Assembly: GCA_037903355.1 (NCBI GenBank)
Contig: JBAJFE010000005.1
Coordinates: 434,001 to 498,000 of the forward strand
Direction of reading: 5' to 3'
Length of the DNA stretch: 64,000 bases
Origin: Trichuris trichiura
Lineage: Eukaryota; Nematoda; Enoplea; Trichinellida; Trichuridae
In this document: positions 11,301 through 25,600 of the stretch, in pieces
Layout of the letters: each line of letters begins with the position of its first letter
How positions within the stretch are numbered: position 1 is the first letter of the stretch
Program-made: the position numbers and the translations under genes
The notes under the pieces: generated by a model
The model's input: only the letters and a program-made list of their open reading frames with translations
What the model was told of the DNA's origin: nothing
Databases searched by the model: none

Positions 11301-14300
11301 CACACTTTATTTGGGTAAAAAGTAAACTTAAGCGCGACAACAACCTTTGGTCTTTCGGTGGCTGCTTACCGTCGCCAGCCGGTTTCAAAGAAGCCAAGAC
11401 GGCAAGGGTGCCAACTGTACAAGCCGATGGCAGCCGTTAAGACTTCTCAACACGCCGACGCATGTTAGCTTTGAACAGCTTCAGAACCGGTTCAGCCCGA
11501 AACGTTCCTTTACATTCCAGCGACGACGATGATGGTGTTAGTAAAGCGGATCCATTTCTTCCGTTGACCATTACTGGGAATTGTCGATAAGCCGTTGGGC
11601 TGTTCGCTTTTTTGACCGTCGTTCTTAGCATATCATGCAAGAATTAGCCTCGCAGCCGCACTGGTATGTGCATATTTATTTTCAATCGCCTAACAAGAAT
11701 GTCTATGACCGATAAGACCGGGAGACAGCATGGCAATGTGCAGTAGTCAAACAGAATGGAGATAAGACCGTCGAACAAGTGCTACGCGAGCATGCAACGA
11801 AAGCAGCTACCGACCGTTACGCGCGCAGGACTTATTCGGATGACGTGTCTACTTTCGTTCAATTAATACAATATATCCGTCTTCCCTTGCTGCGCTGCTA
11901 GCTGTTGTTGAGCAAAGTCGAATTCTTCTATTTTTGGTTTAAAAAAAGACAAGATAACCTCTATTATGCGCGCCTAAAACCTACCAAAAACAGAGAATAC
12001 AAAACATTGGCACGTCCGCTTGGCGGCATTGGAATAAAACGCAATGGGAATGCCTCATTTTTTCGTCGGGCGTACTTTCTCCTTGCCGCAAACTATTCCT
12101 CTTTGGCCTTAAATGGTCATTTGCCAACCAGATAAGCAATTGTATTGGCGACGAACAATTTCAAAAGCGTTTCTTTCATTCGTCTGTCCCCTTTTGGTCA
12201 ATTTCGCCAACGCTTAAGGGATTAATCCGGCCCAAAATCTTAACGCGGCTATCCGTGATCCGAACAATAAACGAGACTTCGTTTACGGCTGTAAATTAGC
12301 CGCAATCTCAAATGTTCCCTAGCAATAACCGATTAGAACGCGGCAGAATCAATTATGTACAACCAATTCGAGTTGAAGCCGCGCAAAGAGGCGATCAATG
12401 ATCTGTGGGGTCAAATGACCCTTCTTTTATTCAAGCGATCATTTTTGAACCTATCAATCCGCTGGCAAGATGAAAATGATTGTTCTGCTGCAACTTTTTT
12501 TTTAAAAAATACGCTATGGACATTGCGCAGCATTGGGTATGGAGAAACAAAGCAGTATACAGGTTAGCTCAGCGCTGGTCGTTGGAAAAAGTTTGCTTAA
12601 AAAGTAATACCAAAAAGGATACCGCCAGCTGGACGGATGCTGCCTTAAAAGTCGCTGAAATGGTCATAAGCAGCAGCAATGGCTAAGAAAAGTGCCTACG
12701 GACTAGCTTTCATTTCGGGCTTTCGCAAGAGGACAAAACCGAAGAAAGTTTAAAAATAGCCTTGTGGATACGCAAAGCGAAATAAAATATTCGCGCGCAG
12801 TTGCAATTTTCAACCAATGCAATTCGTGCTAAACTTGTACAGCTGCAAGCCGGCGCAACGAAGCGACGACGACGACGACGCCTTTGGGGCCAATTTGTGA
12901 AAATCCCAAATGCGCACATGCATCGTTGAAAGCACTTCCTGGCGCTCGCAGAAACATGTTGCATTCGTATCGTCAAACGTGGCAAATAAAGCAAATTGCA
13001 TTGACGTCGACTTGGACAGAATGTCGTATATTAACTGCTCGACTGTGCTTAGCAGATACTGGTGGATATTTTTAAACAAAATAAAAATTTATGCGCATCA
13101 TGTTAAGCACTTTCGGCAGTAGCGTATAGTTTTAAAAATAGCATTAAGCCGTGAGAGACTTGAAGTTGAAAATAGCCGTGGTGTACTGCTCACATTGAAA
13201 CCGAATTAACGAAAATGCCTTATATGAGTGAGCAGGACGAGCGCTGCGTACTGCAAATTCGCAGATTTGCCGCAAACCTGAATTCATTTTAACGTTATAC
13301 TGTAAAAAGTCAAAAATTAGCGCAGGATGGCAACCAATAGACCAAAGCGCAAACGGCCTAACGATTAGTCGGCAAGAAAGCGTTATTCAAACGGCCGCGT
13401 TGCTGGCAACCTCAAAAACGGCACAATTACGCGGCGCTGGCGGAAATAATCTAATTCCGAATTCGAATGTTCTAAACAGTTCGCAGGGACGAATCTGCGA
13501 AGCGCATGCAACTCGTCCTTTTTACTTAACCTTTCCACCCGCGCTTGTTTCCAACGTTCTTTAAAAACAGAACGGCCGTAAAAAGCTCTTAGCTAGCACG
13601 CCTGTTGTTATTTGGCGCGAAATTGAGAGTGTAATTTAAAAGCCTTAATTCAAAGCTATGACTAATGGCAATGGCCCGAGGTGCCTTGCAGGCAATATAA
13701 ACAATTTTAAGGTGGTAAAGCTTGCGAGAAGACTCGCGGGCATCTACTTTCCCCGCACTTACTTTTGAAAATACGTAATGCTGTTTACGCTGAATGGCAA
13801 ACGAAATACGAGTTGAAGCGTCTTTCAACGGTCATTAGAATATTCCCGGACGACTCTACGGAAAAGTAAGTTGGTAAAAACGGCTTTTAAATTCGAAATT
13901 GCTTTTTAACCTCGAAAGAGAGCGTTGCAATAACTTGTTTTCAGGTACCGCCGTCAATGTCCATGCGCATCAAAAAATTTTTTTAAAATAGTGTACTGTA
14001 TTTTAACTCTTCGGAAAGAATTTCCTTGCCGAGAAAAATTGGCAAGTTGAGCACATCGCCTTCTGCCTGGTAGAGAATTAGCAGCGAAAGAGAGCAAGAA
14101 GAAAACCATACAAACTGAGCATAAACCATAGCGCGTCATTCTTGTTGATAAATAGCCGAAGCTTTCAACGCGGAATTGGCAATAGTAATGAAAAAATAAA
14201 ATTTTAAGTAAAAACTAACTTTGCCTTCATTTCACTCGCCGAGAAGGGGTTGACAGCACGCACATTTTCACCGAGTGAATTCAACTTCTTTCGGCTTTAA

Positions 14301-16672
14301 AGCCGTGAAAGCTGAACTCATTCAATGCGTACTCATCCTCACGTTTTACGCTCTCATTTGCATTTCACTATTGTACTATTGTTGAGAATAACTGAATGCG
14401 TAAATAATCACTTTGCCATTGGTCACAAATAGAATGCTGCCGCAGAGCAGCTGAAAAATAAAGTACCGTAACTGCGCAAAGGCAAAAATGTTTGACGATG
14501 AGACGTTTTGTGTTGCCGCGCGGTTTTTACTATAATTCCCCTCAATGAACTGCAGCTTAAAGGGCGTGCATTTACAGTTAGAGGACTGCTTGGAAGAAGA
14601 TCGTAAGCATTCAATGACTTACGCTAGTTGCTTCAATGAAAACTGTGCACGCACCGAATACGAATGGCGGGAAGAATGGTCTTCGAGGTGACAAGTCCGG
14701 TTTTAACCGCTCTTAAGTAAATGCGGTCAGTCATGCCAAGAGATCAGCAGACTTTTAGCACTCCGCGCTGCAGATTTCTTTCATTGATTATAAAAATTCA
14801 CAATACTAAATCACTTAGCAAGAATACAGGTTTCCCACAGTTCGGTATACATTTGTTTGGATTTCATTCAGGAATCTGTCATGCTCGTTATTACGGCTTT
14901 TGGCGAATTGTTCTACACCTCCTAAGTCCGTCGTTTACCGAAGGATCGCATTGTCAACTGATCAAAAGAATAATAACTCTTATAAACGCATCGAACTTGA
15001 CTCAGAGTTGCCTCGAGCTCTTTTGCAGCCAATAATTCAAAGAGGGCAAATGTTGACATCGCTCAGAAATTCAAAATTTCCAATAATGTTTACGCGTCAA
15101 AGCGTTGCCACGTTGGCGCGTCGCCCTTTGATAGCGCTTCAATTTAAAGTGTAAAACACTTGCGCGCTCAAGTGACAACGTTTCGTCAGCGTGAAAAATT
15201 TTTCTCATTTTTGACGCATTATTGGAAAACACTGCCTCTTATAGGTTATGGAGGGGTTTGACAGAACAAAAATATGGCTCAAAATAACTGCGCACATTCC
15301 AAACAAAACGACCACAGAGGAGTAAGAGTATACTGTTGAGGAGCTGAACCTTAAAGCCTTACAATCAATCATTGGAGCGCCGCGTTGATCAGCGCCACGC
15401 CTCTCCTACTTGGCGACTATTTATCATTACGTATATTATTCACATTCGGACGATTGGTTGTCATCGTAATGTGTTCAGAACTTTAGTTTGGGCCCATCTG
15501 CGCCAAGACGCGTCGTTTCGCGCATTCCCTGTGTCGCTATGTTTACAAATGGCGCCTCGATGTGTGCACTCTTCGAAAAGGCTCCCATCTTCGGGTGAAC
15601 AAAAAATTGGCAAACCGCTTCTTGTTGAAACGGAAAGTCTATAGGATAGTGCCTTGAAGCGACGCCGCGCGAGGGGGCAAAAACGGCGTACACTTTTCGG
15701 CATAGTCCGCATAGCGAAGCACTATTATTTATCCAGTGAGAAAACTGACTCATTGGCATAGTCGTTGAGAGAACTGGTTGAGAAAGCAGCGATGCCTTTT
15801 GTGATTGAGCTTTCGGAGATTAACCAATGGCCGCGAAGGCCTGCCGGGATTGCACATCTTCTAGATGGGACCAAAACTAGTTTCGCTGAAACAATGTCTG
15901 TCTGTCCATTGCCAACTGTTGGAAAGCGACGTGGCCGCCAGTTGTTCCTAATTCCCCAAACGCTCCTATAAGCGATGCTGTCCGATGTTCAGTGTCAACT
16001 GTGACGGTCTGGTGGCGCCGGCGAACCCAGCAAAGCACCTCCAGGCTACTTTCCGTCGCTTTGTCCGCCAGGCTGCTCTGACCCTCCGGGGTCGGATTGG
16101 AGTATTTGCTAACCTAAAGTCGATGCTCCACGGGGAGTCACTGCTCACGTATATAATCAACCATATCAACAACAGCGCCATCTGCTTGTTAATCGGTCAG
16201 TGTCAATTTTGCGACTAGGCGGAGGTGGACCGCATGGTTGCAGGCCGTATTGGCCGTCGCCAAGCTTTTATCAGCTAACATAACGCGGCGACGATGGCGG
16301 CGACTAGGTCGCTGTCGACGTTGACAAACTTTTCAGCCCGTTGGTGTACTATCATCGAGGCAGTCAATCTGCCGTCATGCGGACTCATCCGCTGCGTCTC
16401 TGTTTACTCGGTCCCTCATTTCTCTTTCGCGCTTTCAACTTCGGCTCTTTCTCTATTCCCTCTCTGCTCGGCACCGCGCGCTGGACAACTTGACAGAAGA
16501 AGGAGGAGAAGTTTCACTCTCGATGCTTCCCTAGCAAACACACAACGTCCAATTTCAAAAGAGTAAAACCAGCTTTTGTTTCAGTGTGACGGCGTTGTAA
16601 TACACGCACGCGTTTCTAACGTACGGAAAGAGAGCCCCCGCCTTGCTAGCAGCAGCAGCAGCAGCATCGCCA
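8336..16672. other. 8.3 kb gene desert between divergent homeobox and papilin genes
   Basis: No coding exon is supported. The space separates the 5' ends of two developmentally regulated genes, so it probably holds their promoters and enhancers (inference). The plus-strand frame at 8453-8758 has no recognisable domain. The visible structure is the palindrome at 14272-14323. A short (GCA)n run lies immediately upstream of the papilin start (about 16650-16666). Confidence 0.45.
14272..14323. repeat. imperfect palindrome (hairpin-forming)
   Basis: The two arms meet at GGCTTTAAAGCC and extend outwards imperfectly, with a GAATTCA-type left arm against GAACTCATTC on the right. The sequence could fold into a hairpin of roughly 20 base pairs with mismatches. 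No protein-coding role is evident. Confidence 0.5.
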
Positions 16673-19600
16673 ATGGTCTTCCAAAGGAATGAGCGAATCA
16701 AGAAGGCAACTGGAGCTTCGCTGTGCGCCTTACTTGGCCTACTTTCCTTGTTGGCCATTTACATACCGCACAGAACGCCATCCGTGTCTCTTCCACAAGC
16801 AGTTGAGGTGATCCTTTTGTAAATGACTTTCCGTCCGTAAAGTTCAAACTGTTATTCAGGAACCAATTGAACATCCGTTGTCCCGAAAAGTACGCCAGGC
16901 ATATCCGGTGCTTGGCGCGGGAGAAAGCGGACTAACCGTCGATTCAATGGATCAAGAAGGCCAGGGACCCTGGACTGACTGGGAAACGGTTCGCCCGTGT
17001 TCCAGAACTTGCGGGGGCGGCGTGCAGATACAGACTCGGACTTGCGCGTAAGTAGTAGCATCCTGTTTCACAATATATAGGCTCGTTTAACCGAAAAGCT
17101 GCCAGTTGTCCACTTCCGAAGCGATGCTATCATTCTTATGACGTCACTGCTGGCATCCCAAGTGTACAAGTGCTGTTTGTCAACGCAACAGCACACGCTC
17201 GGTCTTTAAGTTATTAACAGAAACGGTAAAACTTCGCCAGCCGAAAATGACACCAAAAGGTCCCTTTACATTTCACAAAATGTAGCCATCGAACGGGGTT
17301 TGCGCGTCCAAGATCACAATTCTGTCATTCTGCCATTTACGTCTGAAGCTATCGATGGTCCGCCGGGAAGCCTCCTCCCCCCTATGGGAACGATGGACAT
17401 TTGCAAGACATCTCCAATACGCAGTTTACAGCACTGAACTATCGAAAATCCCTTCGTTCCTCAAAACATAGAAAGCTCTTTCGGAGAGAGAAACCTTTTC
17501 GCCTCACTCTGCGCGGCGTAAATAAGATAATGCCTTTAGCATCAACTTTGGAAGCCCTAATGAATTTCGCCTCGTCAGTTAGAGTCGATTTGTTTTGAGT
17601 CCATCAAAGGGATATGGCATAAATAATAATCAACAATAAGAAAAAGTGAAACAACTACTTAGAAAGGCTGTAAAAAAAATAGGATGCCAATTTTCGTCTA
17701 CGACGAGTATTCCTCCTTAAGAAAGTCTAAGCTAGCATTATCGATCGGAGGCGAACAGATAATATGTTGATTGTCTTCTGTCAATTTGAATTTTCCTTTT
17801 CTGTCCCCCATCCAACATGACAGATTTAGGAGCGCGAAAAATAGTTCTCAATGCCAACGATCGGTCGGATGAAAGAGATATATACACAAACAATTAACAC
17901 TTTAAACTACCACCGTAAATGGTCTTCACCTCTTCGATAGCAGTTCGAATAGAGCCTATCGGTTAACAAGCTATATTTTGTACTTTGGAGCAGTTGGAGA
18001 GCTTAAAAACGCCGGATATCCGGAGTAGGGGTGATTCACGCGGCTATGTCATCACTTGGTTGAACATCGAAATTGGATCCAATTTTCCAGACATAATTTA
18101 TGGAAAGGCTTTAAAACGGGTCCAAATGGCCGGTTGCGTATTGTGCCGAGGAGGTGATTGGAAACTTTTTGGACTCGCCTTCCATTTGGTGGCGGCTGGA
18201 AAAGTCCGGTCGCACGTGGCGCGGCAACTTCTTTGGTCGGCAGCAGCGCTTTTGCAGAAACTCTCAAAGGGACATAATTTCGCTTCGCATCTGCGCTCCA
18301 CCGCTCAAGTCAACAAAACCTGCCATCCAAACGACCACAAGCAATGCTGCTTAATTCTCTTCTATTTATGCCATTTGGCGTCCGTTTATTATAACGCATT
18401 GCTGGCGGTCAGATTCCGTTGGAGCATTTCATTAGCCATTAGTTGTTTTTCACCAACGTTTCTCGGCTACCTAAGCCATAGCGTACGCGCCGGTTGCCGC
18501 TTACATAACGACTACAGCTGAATATAAAATAGCTGAGGGTGGGCTCTTAGCCGCTTTATCGCTATCGCTGCAAAATGTGACGCGTGGCCCTTGCTCAAAG
18601 CTTTCAAAGATACTTAATGGACACGGATGCCTTTATGTCCAAAAAAAGCTACTGCTTACTTTCAGTCTTTTGCCATCTTCCCATCAGCAGCGAGTTACAT
18701 TTGCAGTCTACAAATGAGCCCTTTTTTAAATGCTTCGAATGACAACTTCGCTGTTTGGCCACCGGTCAACGAAAGCTCATATTTTCGATTCATTCAATGT
18801 AACAGCAAGTGGACATGAAAGGCGAGCGGTACTCTCTATCGCGCTAGCAATGTTGACACAAAGGCAACTGGCCATCGCAATCCAATGTTTGCCTACAGGG
18901 AAAGATAGGTGGGAGAAGCAATGTCATTGATGTTGAAACTAGTGACATATAAAACGAATCGAATTTCCGATGTTCCGACCGAGCAACGGTCTCGTTTCAA
19001 CTTGGCCGAATAAAGGCTGATAAAGAGAGTCACTATTCGTTTTAAAAAAACATTTAGCTCTCCGTTTTGACTTGGAAAGTATGAATTACTCGAAAGCGTA
19101 CTTCAATGGGTAAAGCAATACGCAAAAGCGATAGCGATACGCGTCAATAAATTCAACATGTGAACCTGTAGCTACTCCATTAACAATAGTTCAAGTTAAG
19201 CAAGCTATGGGCTGAGCTTAGACGAAGGTATTACTGTAGCAGCAGTAGTCCAAACGATGAAATGAAAACAGTATCGCCGCGTTCGAAAAGCCAATCAAAG
19301 GCTAACGTTTTCAATGCACATCATTTGGACCACTGTTTCATCTCGGCCAAAAGCCCAAAATCACTTATGACAAAACAGACGTGAAGTATTGCCGCCACCT
19401 TTCTCGCGTTCGTATGCTTCGCACAAATGGGTGAACATTTGGGCTTCGGGAAATACAGGAAATGTTTTAACGCGTAATAAAATTTTTCATTAACAGCTGC
19501 CAACGGGATACTTTAGCTTACACGTTTCAAAATTCAACTTTCAACGCGTAGGAAATGAACGGAAGCTTTCACGTTGCTTATTGCGACGTCTGGCGAAGTG

Positions 19601-22600
19601 ACAACGAAAAGCTTAGGAAAATTCACTTGTCTGAGAAGTCGAATTGACCAAAAAAGGGATTTCGTTCGATATCTATCTGAAAGGTACGCAGAAACACAAA
19701 GTCTAATCTTAAAACAGCATAATCAACTCGAAGGGTCAATCACGGAAGTACGATGATAACAAGTCTGCGGCAAAGCACGGGATGTTACCTAAGAATAAAA
19801 TAGAAAAATTCCACAGCGTTTATGACGCTCCCAGAATTACTCCATTTATTGCCACGTTGAGAACCGTAACAAATGGCCTCTAAAATCTCTGCCGCCTTCA
19901 CTCAAGCGAGATAGTCAAAAAACAGTTGCCAAAACCGTAAACTATTTCTACATCTTTTGAACACCTCTGAAGCGAACGACTTTTTTTCAGTTTTTACTTA
20001 ATGCCTTGTTTAGAGGAAGCGGTTGCGTTGGACACAAGAAGCGTTACGTCTCTTGCAACATCGAGGCAAGCTGCGTTCCCTTTTCTTTGCTCATATTTAC
20101 GGGCGAATATGACATTTTCAGCCGTGCTCTACCGAGGAGGATTTTCGAGCGGCTCAGTGCGCCAAATTCGACGACAAACCACTCGAAGGAAAATTCTACA
20201 AATGGAAACCATTCAACAGAGGTACGCCGCGGCAGCCAACCTTCTCCGCTGCAAACAACATTAACGCTGCTACATTGCAGCACCGAATAAGTGCGAGCTT
20301 ACCTGCATGCCGGAAGGGGAAAATTTCTACTATAAATGGGCGGACAAAGTAATCGATGGAACACCTTGCGACGCGTTCAACTACGACATCTGCGTTGAGG
20401 GTTACTGTCTGGTACGGAGACGAAAGCGTACTGCGCATATAATATCCCTTCCCCCTTAGCCGGTCGGATGCGACAATAAATTGGGATCGGCATTGAAAGA
20501 GGATCGGTGTCGAGTTTGCGGAGGAGATGGTTCAACGTGCAAAACGGTGGAAGGTTTTTTCGACGAGACCGACTTAAAGCCTGGATATCATGACGTCATT
20601 GTTATACCAGCCGGCGCAACGTCTATTGTAGTCCAGGAGCGGAAGCCAACCAACAACTACCTCGGTAAGTACTATTGAAAAGCTCGCATGTAGTACGATA
20701 GTTCTCATTGTTGACAGCTCTGCGCAGCGAAGGCGGTGCTTACTTGCTCAATGGAAATTGGAAGATCGACTTGCCGCAGACCCTCGAGGTTGCGGGTACG
20801 CTATTCGAATACGAGCGAACAAAGCAAAACAACGTTGCCTTTGAAAAACTGTACGCCAAAGGCCCAACCAAAGAACCCGTTGTCGTCGTGGTACATTTCC
20901 ACCGGTCGGCTGTCTCGTTAAAACCATTGCTTGCAGCTGCTAAGACAAACCGAAACTTCGGGCATACAATACGAGTTTTCTCTTCCACTCTCCGACTCTC
21001 TTCCGTATCAGTACAGCGTCGGTCGCTGGAGCGATTGCAGTGTCACCTGCGGAGAAGGTAATATAATTGTTGCATGCGTACTGGGCGTGAATTCTTCAAC
21101 TTTTAGGAGTTCAGACGCGTACAGCTCAATGTAAAGACCGTATGACGAAGGAGGAAGTGGACGAGGAACTTTGCGCCAACAGCACAATGCCTCAGCTGAA
21201 TCGGACTTGCAACACGGTCGATTGCGAACCGGAATGGTTCATCGGCGAATGGGAACCGTGCTCGGAAACGTGCGGCCAATCGGCTATGCAATATCGTATT
21301 GTCTATTGCCAACGAGCCTTGGGCGACGGAGCCAAAATGTCTGTACCTGATTCGTTGTGCTCCGGAGAGCGACCGAACTTCCGCCAAAGCTGCAATCGCT
21401 TTGCCTGCCCTGAATGGCATGCCGGCCCTTGGTCTTCGGTAAGGCTAACCGCCTCCTCCAGCTTTGGCATCATATTATCTTTCATATTTTTACAGTGCAG
21501 CAATCCTTGCGGCGAATCGTACCAATACAGAGCGGTGACTTGTCGTTCCGAAAAAGAGGACGAAGAGGGAAAGCTTCTTCCGGCAAAAGCATGCCATGGA
21601 CCGGAACAGCCCGACAATCGACGTACATGCAATCTTGGGCGTTGCGAAGGTCTCCATTGGCAAATTTCCGAATGGTCTCTATGTGAACGTTGCAACGACA
21701 CGATGGAAACAAGAAATGTCACTTGCATAGACGAAACGGGTCGCCTATACCCCGACGATCGCTGCCCTGAGGAAAAGCCTATTGTGGAACGCCAATGCGC
21801 CACGCCCATACCATGCTTGTACAAATGGCATTCCTCTCAATGGTCGGAATGTTCAACCGATTGTGGTCACGGTCATCAAGTACGATCGGTCGTTTGCGCC
21901 ATTGAGGACGGCAGCAAATTAATAAAAATGGACGAAAGTCATTGCATTGCCAATTTGAAGCCGGACGATCGACAGAACTGCACCAGCGAAGAGGAATGTC
22001 AAGGCACCTATTTCAGCTCCGACTGGGAGGAATGCTCGGAAAAATGCGGAGGAGGAATTCAAAAACGAACCGTACTTTGCTTCGACTACGACTATCGCCT
22101 CAATCCTTCGTTGTGCGACGAAGCAATCAAGCCTTCGGACGTTCAAGACTGCAACATGGAACCATGCCCCGTACCGTGCAATGAAACCGAGTTCGGCTGC
22201 TGTCCGGACAATGTTACCAACGCGACCGGGTACTACTTGGAGGGTTGCAGCAATTGCAGTTTGTCCGAATTTGGATGCTGCCCGGACAATATGACCGAAG
22301 CTGGGGGGCCCTATTTGGCAAATTGTAGCAACTGTAGTTTTACAGAGTTTGGCTGCTGCCCAGACAATATGACCGCAGCCAACGGCGAAAACTTCTTCGG
22401 ATGCGAAGAGGAGGTCGGTTCAGGTATGGGCGTCAATGTTACTACTCAGCCAGCCGATGTCAACGTCACCGAACCAACAATAGCCAACTGTACAGCCGAT
22501 GATCCCGACTGCTGCGTCCAAGATGAGGAAGAGGGAATTCTGGCCGTCAAGTGCGCTCCCAAAATATGCAACTACACAAACGAGGAAGGACTGACCATCG

Positions 22601-25600
22601 AAGTGCCCTGCGTCAACATTTCGTCCAATGCCACTTTGGGCAATGAGACTGATCTCGCTTTCAACATTTCCGCCGGAAACGAAACTGAAATCCATTGCTC
22701 CAAATCAGAGTTTGGATGTTGTCCCGACTGGACAACACCGGCGGAGGGTGAGGACAACTTGGGATGTCCTCTGTACGAACTTGGAGATTGCGCTGACGGC
22801 AATGCAACCAAGTACGGTTGCTGCCCGGACAATCTAACCTTAGCCAGAGGTCCCAAATTTGAAGGCTGCGGAGAGGCGGCATGCGCTGCCACGCTGTACG
22901 GATGTTGTCAGGATAGGCATACAATCGCCTTTGGACCACACTTCAAAGGGTGCGAACGATCGGCATACCCGTGCGAAAATAATGCGCATGGTTGCTGCCC
23001 CGACGGGAAAACCGCAGCGTTAGGTCCCAAGGGTGTCGGCTGCGAAGAAGCATGCCTCTTGTCCAAATATGGTTGCTGTCCAGATGGCACTACTGTCGCT
23101 ACGGGTCCAAACAATGCCGGCTGCGGTTGTTCAATGAGTCAGTTTGGTTGCTGCCCCGATGGCAAAACATCGGCTACCGGACCAGCTTTCCGTGGTTGCC
23201 CTGAGAGCTGCGCAACCTCTCACTACGGTTGTTGCCCTGACGGAAAAACCATTGCAAAAGGCCCTGACTTGATGGGCTGCCCATGTCAGTACACCAAGTA
23301 TGGTTGCTGTCCGGACGGAGAGAAGGCGGCGGCTGGAGAAAATCTAGAAGGTTGCGACGACTGCAGCAAGACCGAATATGGATGCTGCCCGGACGGCAGA
23401 AAGAGGGCAAAAGGTCCCGCATTCGAAGGCTGCTTCGAACCAACCACTGAACCGGCTACTCTTGGGCCGGTCTCCAAGGAACAACTAAAGGCGTGCAGCC
23501 TACCTTCGGAGAACGGTGACTGCGCCGACTATGCCCTAAAGTGGTACCACGACCCTACCGAAGGCGTATGCCGACAATTTTGGTACGGAGGTTGCGGAGG
23601 AAATGACAATCGTTTCAATTCGGAGAAGGAATGCAAGCATGTCTGCGTCAACCCTCCCGGAGAGGCGGCATGCCATTTGCCCAAAGTATCCGGCCCGTCA
23701 AGTTGTGGGCCCACAACCATACGTTGGTATTACGACGACGAGGAAGGCTATTGCCTGCAGTTCTACTACAACTGCAACGGAAACGCGAACAACTTTGTCG
23801 AACGCGAGGATTGCCAGCAGTTATGCGAAGGTCTTCCAAAGCCCGAAAAGACGACGAAAGTAACTCAACTCACCGAAGAGGAAGAATCCGTAACAACCGA
23901 AGCTGCCACGTCACAGACGGCCGAAGAAGAAGACAAAGATGCCGTATGCAATTTGCCTATGGAACCCGGACCTTGCAAAGGACGTATTGAGCAATGGTAC
24001 TACGAAACGGCCATTGGCGCCTGCGCAACCTTTACCTGGGGTGGATGCAAAGGCAATGCCAACCGTTTCGCTACCAAGGCTCAATGCGAGGCAAAATGCT
24101 CAACGACGATAGAAGATTCCTGCAAGTTGCCCAAGGATTCCGGTCCGTGCGACCAATACGTGCCCAAGTGGTTCTACAAGCACGAAGACGGAACCTGCGG
24201 CCGATTCTACTACGGCGGATGTCACGGAAATGCCAACAGATTTGAAACAATGGAAGAGTGCCAAGAAAAGTGCGCCAATCGCGCCGATCCGTGCACCCTA
24301 CCGGCGGTGTCGGGACCCTGCGCCGGAAGAGATATTCATTATTTCTACAGCGACAAAAGTCGTACCTGCGAACAGTTTACGTACGGTGGTTGTTTAGGAA
24401 ATTCAAATAGGTTCGCTACAAAAGAGGAATGCGAGAAACGATGCGGCTCGAGAAGGACTACGCCTTCGACCGAAGGACATACAGTAGACATGGGCCCCAC
24501 AAGCGGCGTTTTCAGTGTATCCCGAATTGACCAGGACATAAAAGATGCTAAGGTAATATGCTCTCTGCCTCGGGACACCGGTCCCTGCCGGGCGTATATA
24601 CCATCTTTCTACTTTGACCAAACGACGCAAAGGTGTTTGCAATTCACGTACGGCGGGTGTCAGGGTAATGCAAACCGATTTACCACAAAGCAGGAATGTC
24701 AGGCGTTCTGCGGCTCGGTGAGACATCAAAATTTGGTTCAGGAAGGCAACGAGCTGACCGACTCCGAACCGCCCCAAACGGAGGAAGGCTACGAGAGCGA
24801 ATTCGACTCCATTGGCAGCAACGAATTGGATCCGCACAGATCGCATGTCGACTATTGCAACTTGCCGCCTCAAGCGGGCGACTGCAGAGCGAACACACCG
24901 CGATGGTACTACAATCCGAAAAGAGGAGAATGCTTGCAGTTCGTCTACGGTGGCTGTAGAGGAAATCAAAACAACTTTAATACTCGAGAAGACTGCGAGA
25001 GAGTTTGTCTTGACTTTGGCGCCGAAAATGGGGATCAAACCCATGTACAGTACCAGCGACCGGATGAGCAGGTACAAACGGCCGCCCCTCCAACAAAAGC
25101 TTACGTTATGCCGAGGCTTTACCCGCTGCCGACATCTGTACTGCCGGACTTGTGCCGACAAGCAAAGGAGGTTGGCCACTGCTATGGAAACATATTGAAT
25201 TGGTATTTCGACAGCGAGCGCATGCAATGTACTACTTTCATGTACACTGGCTGCGGTGGTAACAGTAATAGATTTTCGTCGGAGGAAGCTTGCGAAAGAG
25301 CATGCGGAGCGTACAGGGACCAAGGTAGCCTAAGCTGACTGACTATCGCCGCCTAGGCTTTTAAAGCAACTTTTTCTAGACGTATGCGCTTTGCCGGCCG
25401 ACGAAGGCCCTTGTTTGGCCTCCGTGCCCAAATGGTACTACGACTCGTCGACTGGTCAGTGCACCAATTTCGTTTACGGCGGTTGCGAAGGCAATGGCAA
25501 CCGCTTTTCGAGCAAGGAGGAATGCCAGAATCTGTGCCGACATAGCCAAGCCAGCGACCGCTCGGGTGCTATCTACTTTTTGTAACTTTGGCATCGTAAA

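Noticed and set aside
18052..18301. Overlapping minus-strand frames in papilin intron 3 as a nested gene
   Set aside because: Several short frames overlap each other without splice signals or family similarity.
17985..18521. 178-codon plus-strand frame inside papilin intron 3
   Set aside because: No recognisable domain, composition like translated non-coding DNA, no splice partners, and it starts at a non-ATG codon.
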